Shown here one piece after another: positions 1 through 8,338 of a stretch of 23,547 nucleotides of DNA. Position 1 is the stretch's first letter, and each line of letters starts with the position of its first letter. Source of the stretch: an uncultured Pseudomonadota bacterium (GTDB lineage Bacteria > Pseudomonadota > Gammaproteobacteria > Burkholderiales > Rhodocyclaceae); NCBI GenBank assembly GCA_903939665.1, contig CAJAHZ010000012.1:1-23547 (forward strand). The letters run 5' to 3'. A model generated the notes under the pieces. The model ran no database searches and was not told the DNA's origin. It saw only the letters and a list, made by a program, of their open reading frames with translations. Made by a program: the position numbers and the translations under genes.

Positions 1-1445
1 CGCGGCTCGAAGCTCACGCACTCCAGCGCCATCTTTCCCGCTTCAATTTTCGACAAATCGAGGATGTCATTGAGGAGGATGAGCAAGCTGCGCGCCGAAC
101 TGTGGGCGAGTTCAACGTACTCGCGTTGCCCCGTCGTCAACACCGTCTCGCTGACCAGTTCAAGCATGCCCAGCACCCCGTTCATCGGCGTACGCAATTC
201 GTGACTCATGCTGGCCAGAAACAGGCTCTTGGCAGCGCTGGCTGCCTCGGCCACCTCCTTTGCTTTTTGCAGTTCGGTGACATCGACGCGAAAACCGACG
301 GTATGGCCATCTGCTGTTTTTCGCTCGACAATCCGCAGCCAGTGGTCGTTGTCAATCTTTTGAATCAATTCCGTGTTGCTTGAGCGGTGTGCCTGCATCC
401 GTTCCGCCACCCATTCATCTACCTGACCGACGGCCGCTGGATACTGCCCTCTTTCGGCCCCCACCCGGATGATCTGTTCGAACGTCGCGCCAGGCACGAT
501 CAGATCAGCCGATGTTGCGTAGAGCGACCGGTATTTTTCGTTGCAGAAGACCAGCCGGTCTTCGTCGTCATACAAAACAAAAGCCTCGTCGATGGCATCG
601 ACCGCCGCTCTCAGGATGCGCTCGTTGCGGCTGATTTTTTCATCGGCCAGTTTGCGTTCGGTGACGTTCGTGCCGGTACCCCGGTAGCCGAGAAAGCGCC
701 CATCGGCTTCGAGAATGGGCACGCCGCTAATGCTCAGCCAGCGGGTTTTCCCGTCGGCAAGTTTGATCGAGTACTCAAACTGATTGAAGGGGCGACGGCA
801 CCCCAGGTCGTCCAGATGACTCGCCCATGTCGCCCGGTCACTTTCCATCCAGTCGCTCGACAAATCCTGTCGCCGCTGTCCCAGCATGCTGCCTGGCGAT
901 CTGCCGATGGTCGCGGCGGCGTTCGGAGAAAAATAGGAAAAGCGCAAATCTGCGTCCATCTCCCAGAACCACCAATCCGACGCCGCCGAGGAGAAGTCCT
1001 GAAAACGTTGCTCGTTCAGCGCGACTCGCCGCTCCAGCCTTCTGCGAACCATGGCGTTGCGCACAGCGCGGCGCAGCGCATCGTGATCGAACTGCCCCTT
1101 GACCAGATAATCCTGCGCCCCCGCCTCAAGCGCGTCGCTGGCCAACGCCTGGTCGTCAAGCCCGGTGAGCACGATGATCGCCGGATCGGGAGTCGCTGAA
1201 CGCATCGCCCGCACCGTCGCCAGCCCCGACGAATCAGGCAGCGACAGGTCGAGCAAAACAACGTCCGGCATGCTGCGCCGGGCCATGGCAATACCATCGG
1301 CCAGCGTTTGCGCCCAGACGACAAAATCCGTGTCCGCACTCGGCCCGAATCCGGCGAGCCGCGCCTGCGCCCTAAGCAGACCGAAGTCGCCGGGATCATC
1401 CTCAATCACCAGCATCAAGGGGAGTTGAGACGCACGCCCGGTCAT
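1..1445 (-). CDS. REC-PAS-PAS-histidine kinase, C-terminus cut by window edge
   Basis: The frame is open from ATG at 1445 to the left edge, about 481 residues. An N-terminal receiver (about residues 10-130) has the acidic pair at D16-D17, phospho-acceptor D66 in VVLLDLSLPD, T94 and K116 in DYLVKGQFD. PAS domains follow at about 150-275 (ending GTGTNVTERKLADE) and 285-400. A HisKA domain has H415 in SMSHELRTPMNG, and the visible part ends in ILDLSKIEAG, so the HATPase domain should lie beyond the edge. It lacks a membrane segment, so it is a cytoplasmic kinase with a leading receiver. The ATG overlaps the stop of the preceding gene as ATGA and has a good AGAGGAG ribosome site 8 nt upstream, so it is the last visible member of the kinase operon. 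Its receiver is a close relative of those of the genes at 1442-3112 and 17361-18881. A second receiver or other domain past the edge is possible. Confidence 0.9.
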   Translation of the reverse strand, partial: MTGRASQLPLMLVIEDDPGDFGLLRAQARLAGFGPSADTDFVVWAQTLADGIAMARRSMPDVVLLDLSLPDSSGLATVRAMRSATPDPAIIVLTGLDDQALASDALEAGAQDYLVKGQFDHDALRRAVRNAMVRRRLERRVALNEQRFQDFSSAASDWWFWEMDADLRFSYFSPNAAATIGRSPGSMLGQRRQDLSSDWMESDRATWASHLDDLGCRRPFNQFEYSIKLADGKTRWLSISGVPILEADGRFLGYRGTGTNVTERKLADEKISRNERILRAAVDAIDEAFVLYDDEDRLVFCNEKYRSLYATSADLIVPGATFEQIIRVGAERGQYPAAVGQVDEWVAERMQAHRSSNTELIQKIDNDHWLRIVERKTADGHTVGFRVDVTELQKAKEVAEAASAAKSLFLASMSHELRTPMNGVLGMLELVSETVLTTGQREYVELAHSSARSLLILLNDILDLSKIEAGKMALECVSFEP

Positions 1446-3112
1446 GCAACGGGCTCCTCTATTCCTGCCCCCGACTTCGATGCCTGCGCCAGCTTCAACC
1501 AATGCTCGATCGCGCTGAAAAGTTGTTCGGGATCGTACGGTTTGGCAATCTGATCGTTGATGCCTGCCTGCAGGCATTTTTCGCGGGTATCGGCAAAGGC
1601 CTCGGACGTCAGCGCCAATATCGTCGTATTGGCGCACTGAGGAATCTGCCGGATGCGCCGGCTTGCCTCGGCGCCATCGACATCCGGCATGAACAGATCC
1701 ATCAGGATCAGGTCGTACTGCCTGCGACTGGCCAGATCGACGGCTTGCCCGCCATCGGCGACCAGATCGACTTGCATGCCTTTGCTCGACAGCAACTCAA
1801 AGAGAATCTCCAGATTGAGGATATCGTCATCGGCCACGAGAACGCGGATTCCGGACAGGGAAAGCCGCCCACCGGTTGGCGACCCCAAGACTTTCCGGGC
1901 TCCCGGAAACGCCACTTTCAGGCGAATGGCGAAGGAAAATTCGCTGCCCTCGCCGGGCACGCTGCGCATCTCCAGACGCCCCCCCATCAACTCGACCAGA
2001 CTCCGGCTGATCGCCAGACCCAGGCCCGTTCCACCATAGGCGCGCGTGCTGCTGTTGTCGGCCTGCTCGAAGACGCGAAAAACCCGCTCGATATTTTCGG
2101 CAGCGATGCCGATACCCGTATCGGCCACGCTGAACTGCACCAGCACGCCTTCGGCATCGAGCGCCTTCAGCCGCGCGCTCAAGCTCACTTCGCCCCGCTC
2201 AGAAAATTTCACGGCATTGCTGACCAGGTGGCCCAGCACCTGCCTGATCCGCACGGGATCGCCCAGAAGATACGCGGGCAGCGCCGGGTCGCACGCCATG
2301 GTCAGCGAAAGCCCTTTTGCCGTCGCCTGACCTTCAAGCACTGCCAGCACATCGCGCAGCAGCGAAGCCGGTTCGAAACCTCGTTCGTCGAGAACGACCT
2401 TTCCCGCTTCGATGCTCGCCATGTTCAATACATTGTTCAGAATATTCATCAGACGGGCGGCGGAAATATCAATATTCGACAAGCGATCAAGCACTTTCGG
2501 GTCAGTGGCGTCATCGATCAGGATCGAAGTCATCCCCATGATGCCATTCATCGGCGTACGGATTTCGTGGCTCATGTTGGACAGAAAAGTGCTCTTGGCG
2601 TGGCTGGCCGCCTGCGCGGCTTCCAGTGCGCGCGCCAGTTCGGCGGTGCGCGCCGCCACCAGCTCCTCAAGGTGCTGCTGGTGATGCACGAGATGCTGTT
2701 CCAGCCGGCCCCGCACCAGTGCGTGGCGCACGGCACGCCCAAGCGCGTCATGATCGAACTGGCCCTTGACCAGATAATCCTGCGCGCCCGCCTCAAGAGC
2801 GGCGAGCGCCACGGCTTTTTCATCGTGCCCGGTAAGGACCACAATCGCCGAATCCGGCGCCGCGGCGCGCATCGCCTGTACGGTGGCAAGGCCCGAGGAA
2901 TCGGGTAGCGACAGGTCGAGCAGAATGACATCGGGCAGGAGCCGCCGGGCGGCATCGAGCCCTTCGGCAAGCGTCTCAGCGCTCGCGGTGGACACCATTT
3001 CCGCGCGTGGCCCTAGGCCGGCAAGGCGCAGATGGGCATAAAGCAGGCCCAAATCGCCGGCATCATCCTCGACCACCAGAATCGACAAATTCTCCTTGGA
3101 TTCTTCATTCAT
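1442..3112 (-). CDS. REC-histidine kinase-REC hybrid
   Basis: This is a 556-residue cytoplasmic hybrid. The first receiver covers about 9-130 (D16-D17, acceptor D66, lysine in DYLVKGQFD). A helical linker follows (LVHHQQHLEELVAARTAEL). HisKA has H182 in NMSHEIRTPMNG. The HATPase domain shows an N-box (HLVSNAVKF), G1 (ADTGIGI) and G2 (GGTGLGLAIS). The second receiver (about 425-545) has acceptor D472 in LILMDLFMPD and ends in an IAKPYDPEQLFSAI segment. The ATG at 3112 was chosen because GGAGA lies 7-8 nt upstream; the frame extends 12 codons further without support. A 54-nt gap separates it from the receiver gene upstream and its stop overlaps the next start (ATGA), so it belongs to one operon. 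A kinase that carries both an input and an output receiver would fit the middle of a phosphorelay fed by the upstream membrane kinases (inference). There is no DNA-binding domain. Confidence 0.92.
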   Translation of the reverse strand: MNEESKENLSILVVEDDAGDLGLLYAHLRLAGLGPRAEMVSTASAETLAEGLDAARRLLPDVILLDLSLPDSSGLATVQAMRAAAPDSAIVVLTGHDEKAVALAALEAGAQDYLVKGQFDHDALGRAVRHALVRGRLEQHLVHHQQHLEELVAARTAELARALEAAQAASHAKSTFLSNMSHEIRTPMNGIMGMTSILIDDATDPKVLDRLSNIDISAARLMNILNNVLNMASIEAGKVVLDERGFEPASLLRDVLAVLEGQATAKGLSLTMACDPALPAYLLGDPVRIRQVLGHLVSNAVKFSERGEVSLSARLKALDAEGVLVQFSVADTGIGIAAENIERVFRVFEQADNSSTRAYGGTGLGLAISRSLVELMGGRLEMRSVPGEGSEFSFAIRLKVAFPGARKVLGSPTGGRLSLSGIRVLVADDDILNLEILFELLSSKGMQVDLVADGGQAVDLASRRQYDLILMDLFMPDVDGAEASRRIRQIPQCANTTILALTSEAFADTREKCLQAGINDQIAKPYDPEQLFSAIEHWLKLAQASKSGAGIEEPVA

Positions 3113-3166
3113 CACATTTCTCCGGCAATAGCTTTGGAAGCAAGGCAATTTCCATAACGGCAGGTT

Positions 3167-3613
3167 TCACTCGGCGCGCTTTGGCAAACGCACCAGGCCG
3201 AACCAGTACGTTGCAAGCGTCTGAACGGCGGCAACGAATTCATCGAGCCCCACCGGCTTCAGCACGTAACCTGCCGCACCGAAGCGGTATGCGGCCGCCA
3301 GATCCGCAGCCAGCGCCGACGTGGTGACCACGACGACGGGAATCGCGCGCAGGTGTTCGCTCTGCTTGATCGCCCGCAGCGTCTCGAGCCCGCCTTTGCC
3401 CGGCATCTTGAGGTCAAGCAGAATCAGATCGGGGCGAGGCAAGCCGGGGGACCGGTCGTTCTGATGCCCCAGACCGACAAGGGCATCAAGACCATCGTTA
3501 GCAAAGCTCAGGTCCAGAGGAAAGCCGCTTTTCTTCAGCGCCAGTTCCATCAGATGCGCGTCGCCGGGTTCATCATCGACGATCAGTACGCGCAAGGCAT
3601 GAGTATGGGTCAT
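3167..3613 (-). CDS. Stand-alone receiver, CheY/Rcp1-like
   Basis: This is a single receiver domain of 148 residues with nothing attached. The acidic cluster is D13-D14, the acceptor is D67 in LILLDLKMPGKGG, the T/S position is in VVVVTTS, and the lysine is in GYVLKPVGLDEF. The loop before the acceptor strand is longer than in CheY (about residues 48-60), as is common in Rcp1-type receivers that partner phytochrome-like kinases. The three upstream kinases have exactly that kind of transmitter (HDMRQP box), so this is probably their shared phosphate acceptor (inference). ATG at 3613 is preferred. A GTG five codons upstream is also in frame, but neither has a strong ribosome site. It lies 40 nt after the stop of the preceding kinase and 54 nt before the next gene. 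Confidence 0.9.
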   Translation of the reverse strand: MTHTHALRVLIVDDEPGDAHLMELALKKSGFPLDLSFANDGLDALVGLGHQNDRSPGLPRPDLILLDLKMPGKGGLETLRAIKQSEHLRAIPVVVVTTSALAADLAAAYRFGAAGYVLKPVGLDEFVAAVQTLATYWFGLVRLPKRAE

Positions 3614-3653
3614 GGCTTGCCCAAGCACGTGCCGGGGGACGATTGCGTATTAT

Positions 3654-5882
3654 TCAAGTGACTTTCTCCACGGGCAACTCAACGTAAAACCGGCAACCTT
3701 GACCTTCTCCCGGCGATTCAACCCAGATGCGTCCGCCATGGTGCTCGGCAATCTTGCGGCACAGCGTCAGACCAATGCCGGTGCCTTCGTAGGCGACACG
3801 TGACTGCAGGCGCTGGAACATCTGAAACAAGCGGTCGATCTGGTCAGGAAAGATGCCGATGCCGTTGTCGGCGACGCACAGTCGCCAAACGTTGCCCATG
3901 CTTTCGCCGGTCACCACGATTTCCGGAAGACGCCCGGCAACGCGGAATTTGACGGCGTTGCCGATCAGGTTTTGCAGCAGCCGCAGCATTTCGTCCGGAC
4001 GAGCGAGCAGTGGCGGCCAATCGCCTTCGATGCGCACGCTGGCCTGCGCTTCGGCAATGGCCGGTTGCAGGATGTGCAGCGCTTCGTCGAGCACGCTGCG
4101 GCTCTCGATGCGTTCCTGCGGCAGCTCCTTGCGGCCAACCCGCGAGTAATCGAGCAGGCCGGAAAGCATGGCATCCAGACGCCTCGCGCCATCGATGGCG
4201 AAGTTGAAGTAGTTGCGCTGGTCGTGGCCGAGCTGATCGGCGAGGCTGGTTTCGAGTAATTGCAGGTAACTTGAAATCATGCGCAGCGGTTGCCGCATAT
4301 CGTGCGAGATACCGTAGCTGAACTGCTCCAGTTCGCTGTTGGAACGCTGGATTTCCGCCTCGGCCAGCTTGCGCCCGGTGATATTGGTATGGGTGACGAC
4401 AACGCCCTGCGAAACCGATTCTCCGAGTGGCGTGACGTTCATGCTGAACCAGCGCTTTTCCTTCGGAGAATGGCATGGGTATTCAAGACTGAAGCTGGAC
4501 AAGGCTCCTGCAATCACGCCCCGAATGCCGTCGTTGGCCTCCTGCGCGCCGTCCGTCGAAATGCCGCTGGCAAGGCAACAGATGGCCGGATAGCTGGCGC
4601 CGACTTCGCAGCCGGATGGCGCGCCATTTTCGAGCAAAAATCGCCGCCAGGGTTCGTTGACCGCAATGATGACCCCATCGCGGTCGAGCACGGCGATCTC
4701 CGATGCAATGGCGTTGAGGATGCCTTGCTTGAAAGCCTCGCTTTCCTTCAGCGCCTCTTCCCGCTGACCGAGATTTTCGAGCAGACGATTGAAGGCGCCG
4801 ATCAGCTGACCAATTTCGTCCTGACTATCGACGTTCAAGAGCTTCACGGGCTGGGTGGCATCGCTCAGGCTGGCCAGGGTTTGCACGGTCACCAGCAGAG
4901 GCAAAAGCTGGCGCCTCAACATCCACCAGCTCAGGCTGCCGGCCAGCAGCGTGAGAAACAGGGTGGCGATCAGCATGCGCTGCTGCATATCGTGGATCGG
5001 AGAAAAAGCTTCTTCGGTGGGGAGCACGATGCCGAGAAACCAGCCTGCTGAAGGAATCCCCTTGGCGGCGCTCAACTCCTCAACACCCCGGGAATTAACC
5101 GAGACGCCATAGCCCTCAAACCCCTGCATATAGCGGTCAAGCATCGGATTGATGCCGGTCGCCGGCAGCGCCTGCATGATGCGGCTTTTGTCCGAGGCGG
5201 TGACAATCAGCCGGTATTGCGACGCGTTAAGCAGGTAGCCGCCGGTCTTGCCGTAACGGCTACCGATCAAGGTGTCGAGAAAATTGTCTTTGCTCAGGTC
5301 GGTGACGCCCGCCAGGACACCAATCACTTTGCCATGTGCATTGCGAATCGGCGCCGCCATGACAAAGACCGGCGCCAACAGTTTCTTTCCCATGACTGGC
5401 CGACCGATCGACGACCGCCCCTCCTGCAACGCGGCGACGACGAAGTCCCTGTCCATGTAATTAACGCCGTGCCGTTCAACCGAGAGAGGGAAGGATGCGA
5501 TCGCCGTGCCGTCGCCCCGCATGGCGAAGGTGCCGCCGTTAAAGAGTATTTGCAGCAAGGGGCGCTGTTCAAGCAACTGCTGCAGGGCCGCCGGCTGATC
5601 GAGCAAGTGCGTATCAATGGCGCTGGCGATCAGTTCCAGCGCCTTTGCCCGGTCTCTCAAGCGATCATCGATTTCCTTTGCAATGGAAGACACCGTCGAA
5701 AACTGCTGGTCGCCGAGCAGAACTCGCATATCGTCGCGCAGCGCCCGGCTGGCATAGAACGCCAGTGACCAGAGGCTGATCACAAAAATGACCAGGGTAA
5801 AGAGCGTCACTTTTGTCTGGATCGATCCCCGTCGAAATGGATTGGCTCGTGCGGATCGTTTCTGGAGCGCGTCGGCTGTCAT
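3654..5882 (-). CDS. dCACHE-HAMP-PAS sensor histidine kinase
   Basis: This is a 742-residue inner-membrane kinase. TM1 is at about 26-46, a periplasmic double-CACHE sensor follows to about 300, TM2 is at about 305-327, and HAMP contains DEIGQLIGAFNRLL. A PAS domain (about 390-505) contains SFSLEYPCHSPKEKRWF. HisKA of the phytochrome type has H527 in YGISHDMRQPLRM. HATPase has NLIGNAVKF, DNGIGIF and GTGIGLTLC. There is no receiver. The ATG at 5882 overlaps the previous stop (ATGA) with GGAG 7 nt upstream; a longer open frame to 5993 is only the other frame of the upstream gene. The CACHE, HAMP and PAS parts closely match those of the hemerythrin kinase at 18874-22473, while the transmitter matches the two kinases just upstream, so the protein looks like a module swap. 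The ligand is unknown; CACHE domains usually bind small organic molecules. Confidence 0.93.
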   Translation of the reverse strand: MTADALQKRSARANPFRRGSIQTKVTLFTLVIFVISLWSLAFYASRALRDDMRVLLGDQQFSTVSSIAKEIDDRLRDRAKALELIASAIDTHLLDQPAALQQLLEQRPLLQILFNGGTFAMRGDGTAIASFPLSVERHGVNYMDRDFVVAALQEGRSSIGRPVMGKKLLAPVFVMAAPIRNAHGKVIGVLAGVTDLSKDNFLDTLIGSRYGKTGGYLLNASQYRLIVTASDKSRIMQALPATGINPMLDRYMQGFEGYGVSVNSRGVEELSAAKGIPSAGWFLGIVLPTEEAFSPIHDMQQRMLIATLFLTLLAGSLSWWMLRRQLLPLLVTVQTLASLSDATQPVKLLNVDSQDEIGQLIGAFNRLLENLGQREEALKESEAFKQGILNAIASEIAVLDRDGVIIAVNEPWRRFLLENGAPSGCEVGASYPAICCLASGISTDGAQEANDGIRGVIAGALSSFSLEYPCHSPKEKRWFSMNVTPLGESVSQGVVVTHTNITGRKLAEAEIQRSNSELEQFSYGISHDMRQPLRMISSYLQLLETSLADQLGHDQRNYFNFAIDGARRLDAMLSGLLDYSRVGRKELPQERIESRSVLDEALHILQPAIAEAQASVRIEGDWPPLLARPDEMLRLLQNLIGNAVKFRVAGRLPEIVVTGESMGNVWRLCVADNGIGIFPDQIDRLFQMFQRLQSRVAYEGTGIGLTLCRKIAEHHGGRIWVESPGEGQGCRFYVELPVEKVT

Positions 5883-8338
5883 GACGCTTCTCCGGCGGGC
5901 ATTGGCAAGCTGAGCGTGAAGGTGCAGCCCTGCCCTTCGCCCAAGGACGTCACCACGATGCTTCCGCCATGGTGCTCGGCAATCCTGCGGCACAGCGCCA
6001 GGCCGATGCCGGTGCCTTCATAGGCGGCTCGTAACTGCAGTCGCTGGAATACCTGAAACAATCGACCGGCCTGACCCGGAAGAATGCCGATCCCGTTGTC
6101 GACAATGCTGACGCGCCACGCCTTGTCGACGATTTCGCTGCTCACGACGATCTCCGGCGTTCGCCCGGCGACGCGGAATTTCAGCGCGTTGCCGATCAGG
6201 TTTTGCAGCAGACGCAAGACTTCATCGGCGCGGACGAGCACGCGCGGCCAGTCGCCTTCAATGCGGACATCGGCTTGTGCTTCATCAATCGCCGGCTGCA
6301 GGAAGCGCAGCACTTCCTCGACGACGGCGCGGCTTTCGGCCCATGCCACCGGCTCACCCTGGCGACCGACCCGCGAGTAATCGAGCAGATCGACCAGCAT
6401 CTGGTCAAGCCGTTTCGCCCCGTCGATGGCGAAGTTGAAATACCTGCGCTGCTCGGGGTTGAGTTGATTGGCGAGGCTCGTGTCAAGCAGCTTCAGATAG
6501 CTTGAGATCATGCGCAGTGGCTGGCGCATGTCGTGCGAAATGGCATAGCTGAACTGTTCGAGTTCGCTGTTGGAGCGCAGCAGTTCAGCCTCGAATTGCT
6601 TGTACACGCTGATGTCTTCGATAACGCCCCAGACTGCGGACTTTTCGCTGGCTTCAGCACAGATTGCGCCACTGATTTTAATGGGATAACGAGAACCGTC
6701 TTTGCGAATATATTCCTTCTCATTCGGGCCAAATTTGCCTGTCTCGTTGAGGTCGCGAATCTGTTGCAACTCCTGAGACTCATACTCCCGGGGCGTAATG
6801 TCCCAGTAACTCAAACTCAAAAACTCATCCCTGGTGTAGCCGATTGACTGTAAAACAGCACGGTTAACTTCCAAAAATTCGCCGCTTGCATGATCGACCA
6901 GCGCCATACCCACGGGTGACAATTCAAAAAGCATGCGGAATTTATTTTCCGTATGACGAAGCTGCGCTTCTGCCTGTTTGCGCTCCGTAATATCGGTGAT
7001 AAAGCCGTGCCAGACTATCGATCCGTCTGCTTCGCGCTGGGGTAGCGCGTTGCCGAACAGCCAGCGCTCCGTACCCTCCTCAAAGCGCACCCGATACTCC
7101 TGCGACCACGGGGTCAATTCCTGTGCCGATTGCTCGATCGATGCCCGGACGAGGCGAAAGTCATCCGGGTGGAGGACGGCATCCACTTTTGACGCATCTT
7201 CGCGGACTTCTTCCGGGTCGAGGCGGTAGATTTTCCGCATTGCTTCGCTGGCGAAAGGAAAGCAGGAACTGCCGTCAGGGCGCAGACGATACTGGTAGAT
7301 CAGCCCCGGCACCCGTGAGGTGAGCTCTTGCAGAAGCGTCAGCGACTTTTCTTGTGCTTTCGAATGACGCTGCCGGGCGACGACGTACCAGGAGGCGAGC
7401 AGCGCGATCAGCAAAAGAAAACCACTGGCGATGGCGGCTTGATTTTCAAGGTTGGCGCTGACTTTCCTGTGGTCGGCCAGCACTTCTTTCGTATCCAGTC
7501 CGATCGAAATACCCAGGGGGTACGAAGGCAGCTTTCTGAAGTGCAGCATCCGTTCGACGCTGTCCAGCACCGAACGTGACGTGTAGGTGCCGGCTTGCTC
7601 CCCTTTGGCAAGTCTTGCAACCATTGGCGTGGCTGACAGGTCACCCGAAAATCGTTCGCTTTGCCCGACTCTTCTGGCCCGGACAGCGCCATCAAGCCCG
7701 AACAATGTCGACACCCCTTGCTTGCCCAGCTTGAGTTCGCTGTAAAAACCAGAGAAATAGACGGGATCAAGCGATGCGACGACGACGCCGCCAAATGCGC
7801 CATTTTTCCCCGGAATGCGTCGGGAAAGCTGGATCGACCACTTCCCCGAAGTTCGGCCGAGAATCGGGCGGGAGACAAACAGACCCGCCTTGCCGGGCAT
7901 CAGATGGACTTTGAAGTGTTCGCGGTCCGAGAGGTCGACCCGGCTGCTGATCGGCAGGTTGCTGTGTCGAAGCACGCCGTCCGCACCCACCACGGATACC
8001 TGAAGAACGACGCGTGTGTCGATCAGGCCTTCCTCGACCATCGTTTTCAGGTCAATCCGGTCGCCATCGACACGGTATCGGGCAACCACCAGGCGCAGCG
8101 TCTGATCGGCACTGGCCAATGTGCGCTCGGCATGTTCCTGACTGACCCGCGCCAAGTTGATGATGTCACCTTCTGCGGCGTCGAGCGTTCGCGTCCGGTC
8201 TTCGGCAATCAGGCTGAACACGTGAGACCAGACGGCGACCAGCAAAAGTACGGCAACCAGCCAGATTGGCAGATGGTGGCCGGACAAAGCCGCTACGCTC
8301 GTGGCTAGCTTGGCTGTGGGCTCTGATGGGTGCTTCAT
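5879..8338 (-). CDS. CACHE-PAS-PAS sensor histidine kinase
   Basis: This is an 819-residue membrane kinase. TM1 is at about 23-43. The periplasmic domain (about 50-295) looks like a dCACHE sensor, including ASADQTLRLVVARY near its start and a later SNLPISSRVDLSDREHFKVH segment. TM2 is at about 300-322. No HAMP is evident. Two PAS domains follow at about 345-460 (WSQEYRVRFEEGTERW) and 470-590 (LFELSPVGMALVDHASGEF). HisKA has H602 in YAISHDMRQPLRM; HATPase has NLIGNALKF, DNGIGIL and GTGIGLALC. The kinase half is highly similar to the genes on either side, while the sensor and PAS regions are divergent. The ATG at 8338 overlaps the upstream stop as ATGA; AGGGAAAG lies about 8-11 nt upstream. The open frame up to 8449 is antisense-like noise created by the conserved end of the upstream gene. 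It is probably cotranscribed with both neighbours. Confidence 0.93.
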   Translation of the reverse strand: MKHPSEPTAKLATSVAALSGHHLPIWLVAVLLLVAVWSHVFSLIAEDRTRTLDAAEGDIINLARVSQEHAERTLASADQTLRLVVARYRVDGDRIDLKTMVEEGLIDTRVVLQVSVVGADGVLRHSNLPISSRVDLSDREHFKVHLMPGKAGLFVSRPILGRTSGKWSIQLSRRIPGKNGAFGGVVVASLDPVYFSGFYSELKLGKQGVSTLFGLDGAVRARRVGQSERFSGDLSATPMVARLAKGEQAGTYTSRSVLDSVERMLHFRKLPSYPLGISIGLDTKEVLADHRKVSANLENQAAIASGFLLLIALLASWYVVARQRHSKAQEKSLTLLQELTSRVPGLIYQYRLRPDGSSCFPFASEAMRKIYRLDPEEVREDASKVDAVLHPDDFRLVRASIEQSAQELTPWSQEYRVRFEEGTERWLFGNALPQREADGSIVWHGFITDITERKQAEAQLRHTENKFRMLFELSPVGMALVDHASGEFLEVNRAVLQSIGYTRDEFLSLSYWDITPREYESQELQQIRDLNETGKFGPNEKEYIRKDGSRYPIKISGAICAEASEKSAVWGVIEDISVYKQFEAELLRSNSELEQFSYAISHDMRQPLRMISSYLKLLDTSLANQLNPEQRRYFNFAIDGAKRLDQMLVDLLDYSRVGRQGEPVAWAESRAVVEEVLRFLQPAIDEAQADVRIEGDWPRVLVRADEVLRLLQNLIGNALKFRVAGRTPEIVVSSEIVDKAWRVSIVDNGIGILPGQAGRLFQVFQRLQLRAAYEGTGIGLALCRRIAEHHGGSIVVTSLGEGQGCTFTLSLPMPAGEAS

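Noticed and set aside
1502..2908. Long plus-strand open frame (468 codons), and similar ones at 10864-12348, 8266-9480 and 20074-21153
   Set aside because: All lie antisense to well-supported kinase or chemoreceptor genes, show no domain, and are typical shadows of high-GC codon bias.
5883..5993. N-terminal extension of the kinase starting at 5882 (and the matching extension 8339-8449 of the next kinase), which resemble each other
   Set aside because: Their similarity arises because both are the alternative frame of the conserved HATPase end of the upstream paralogue; the ATGA starts have better context.
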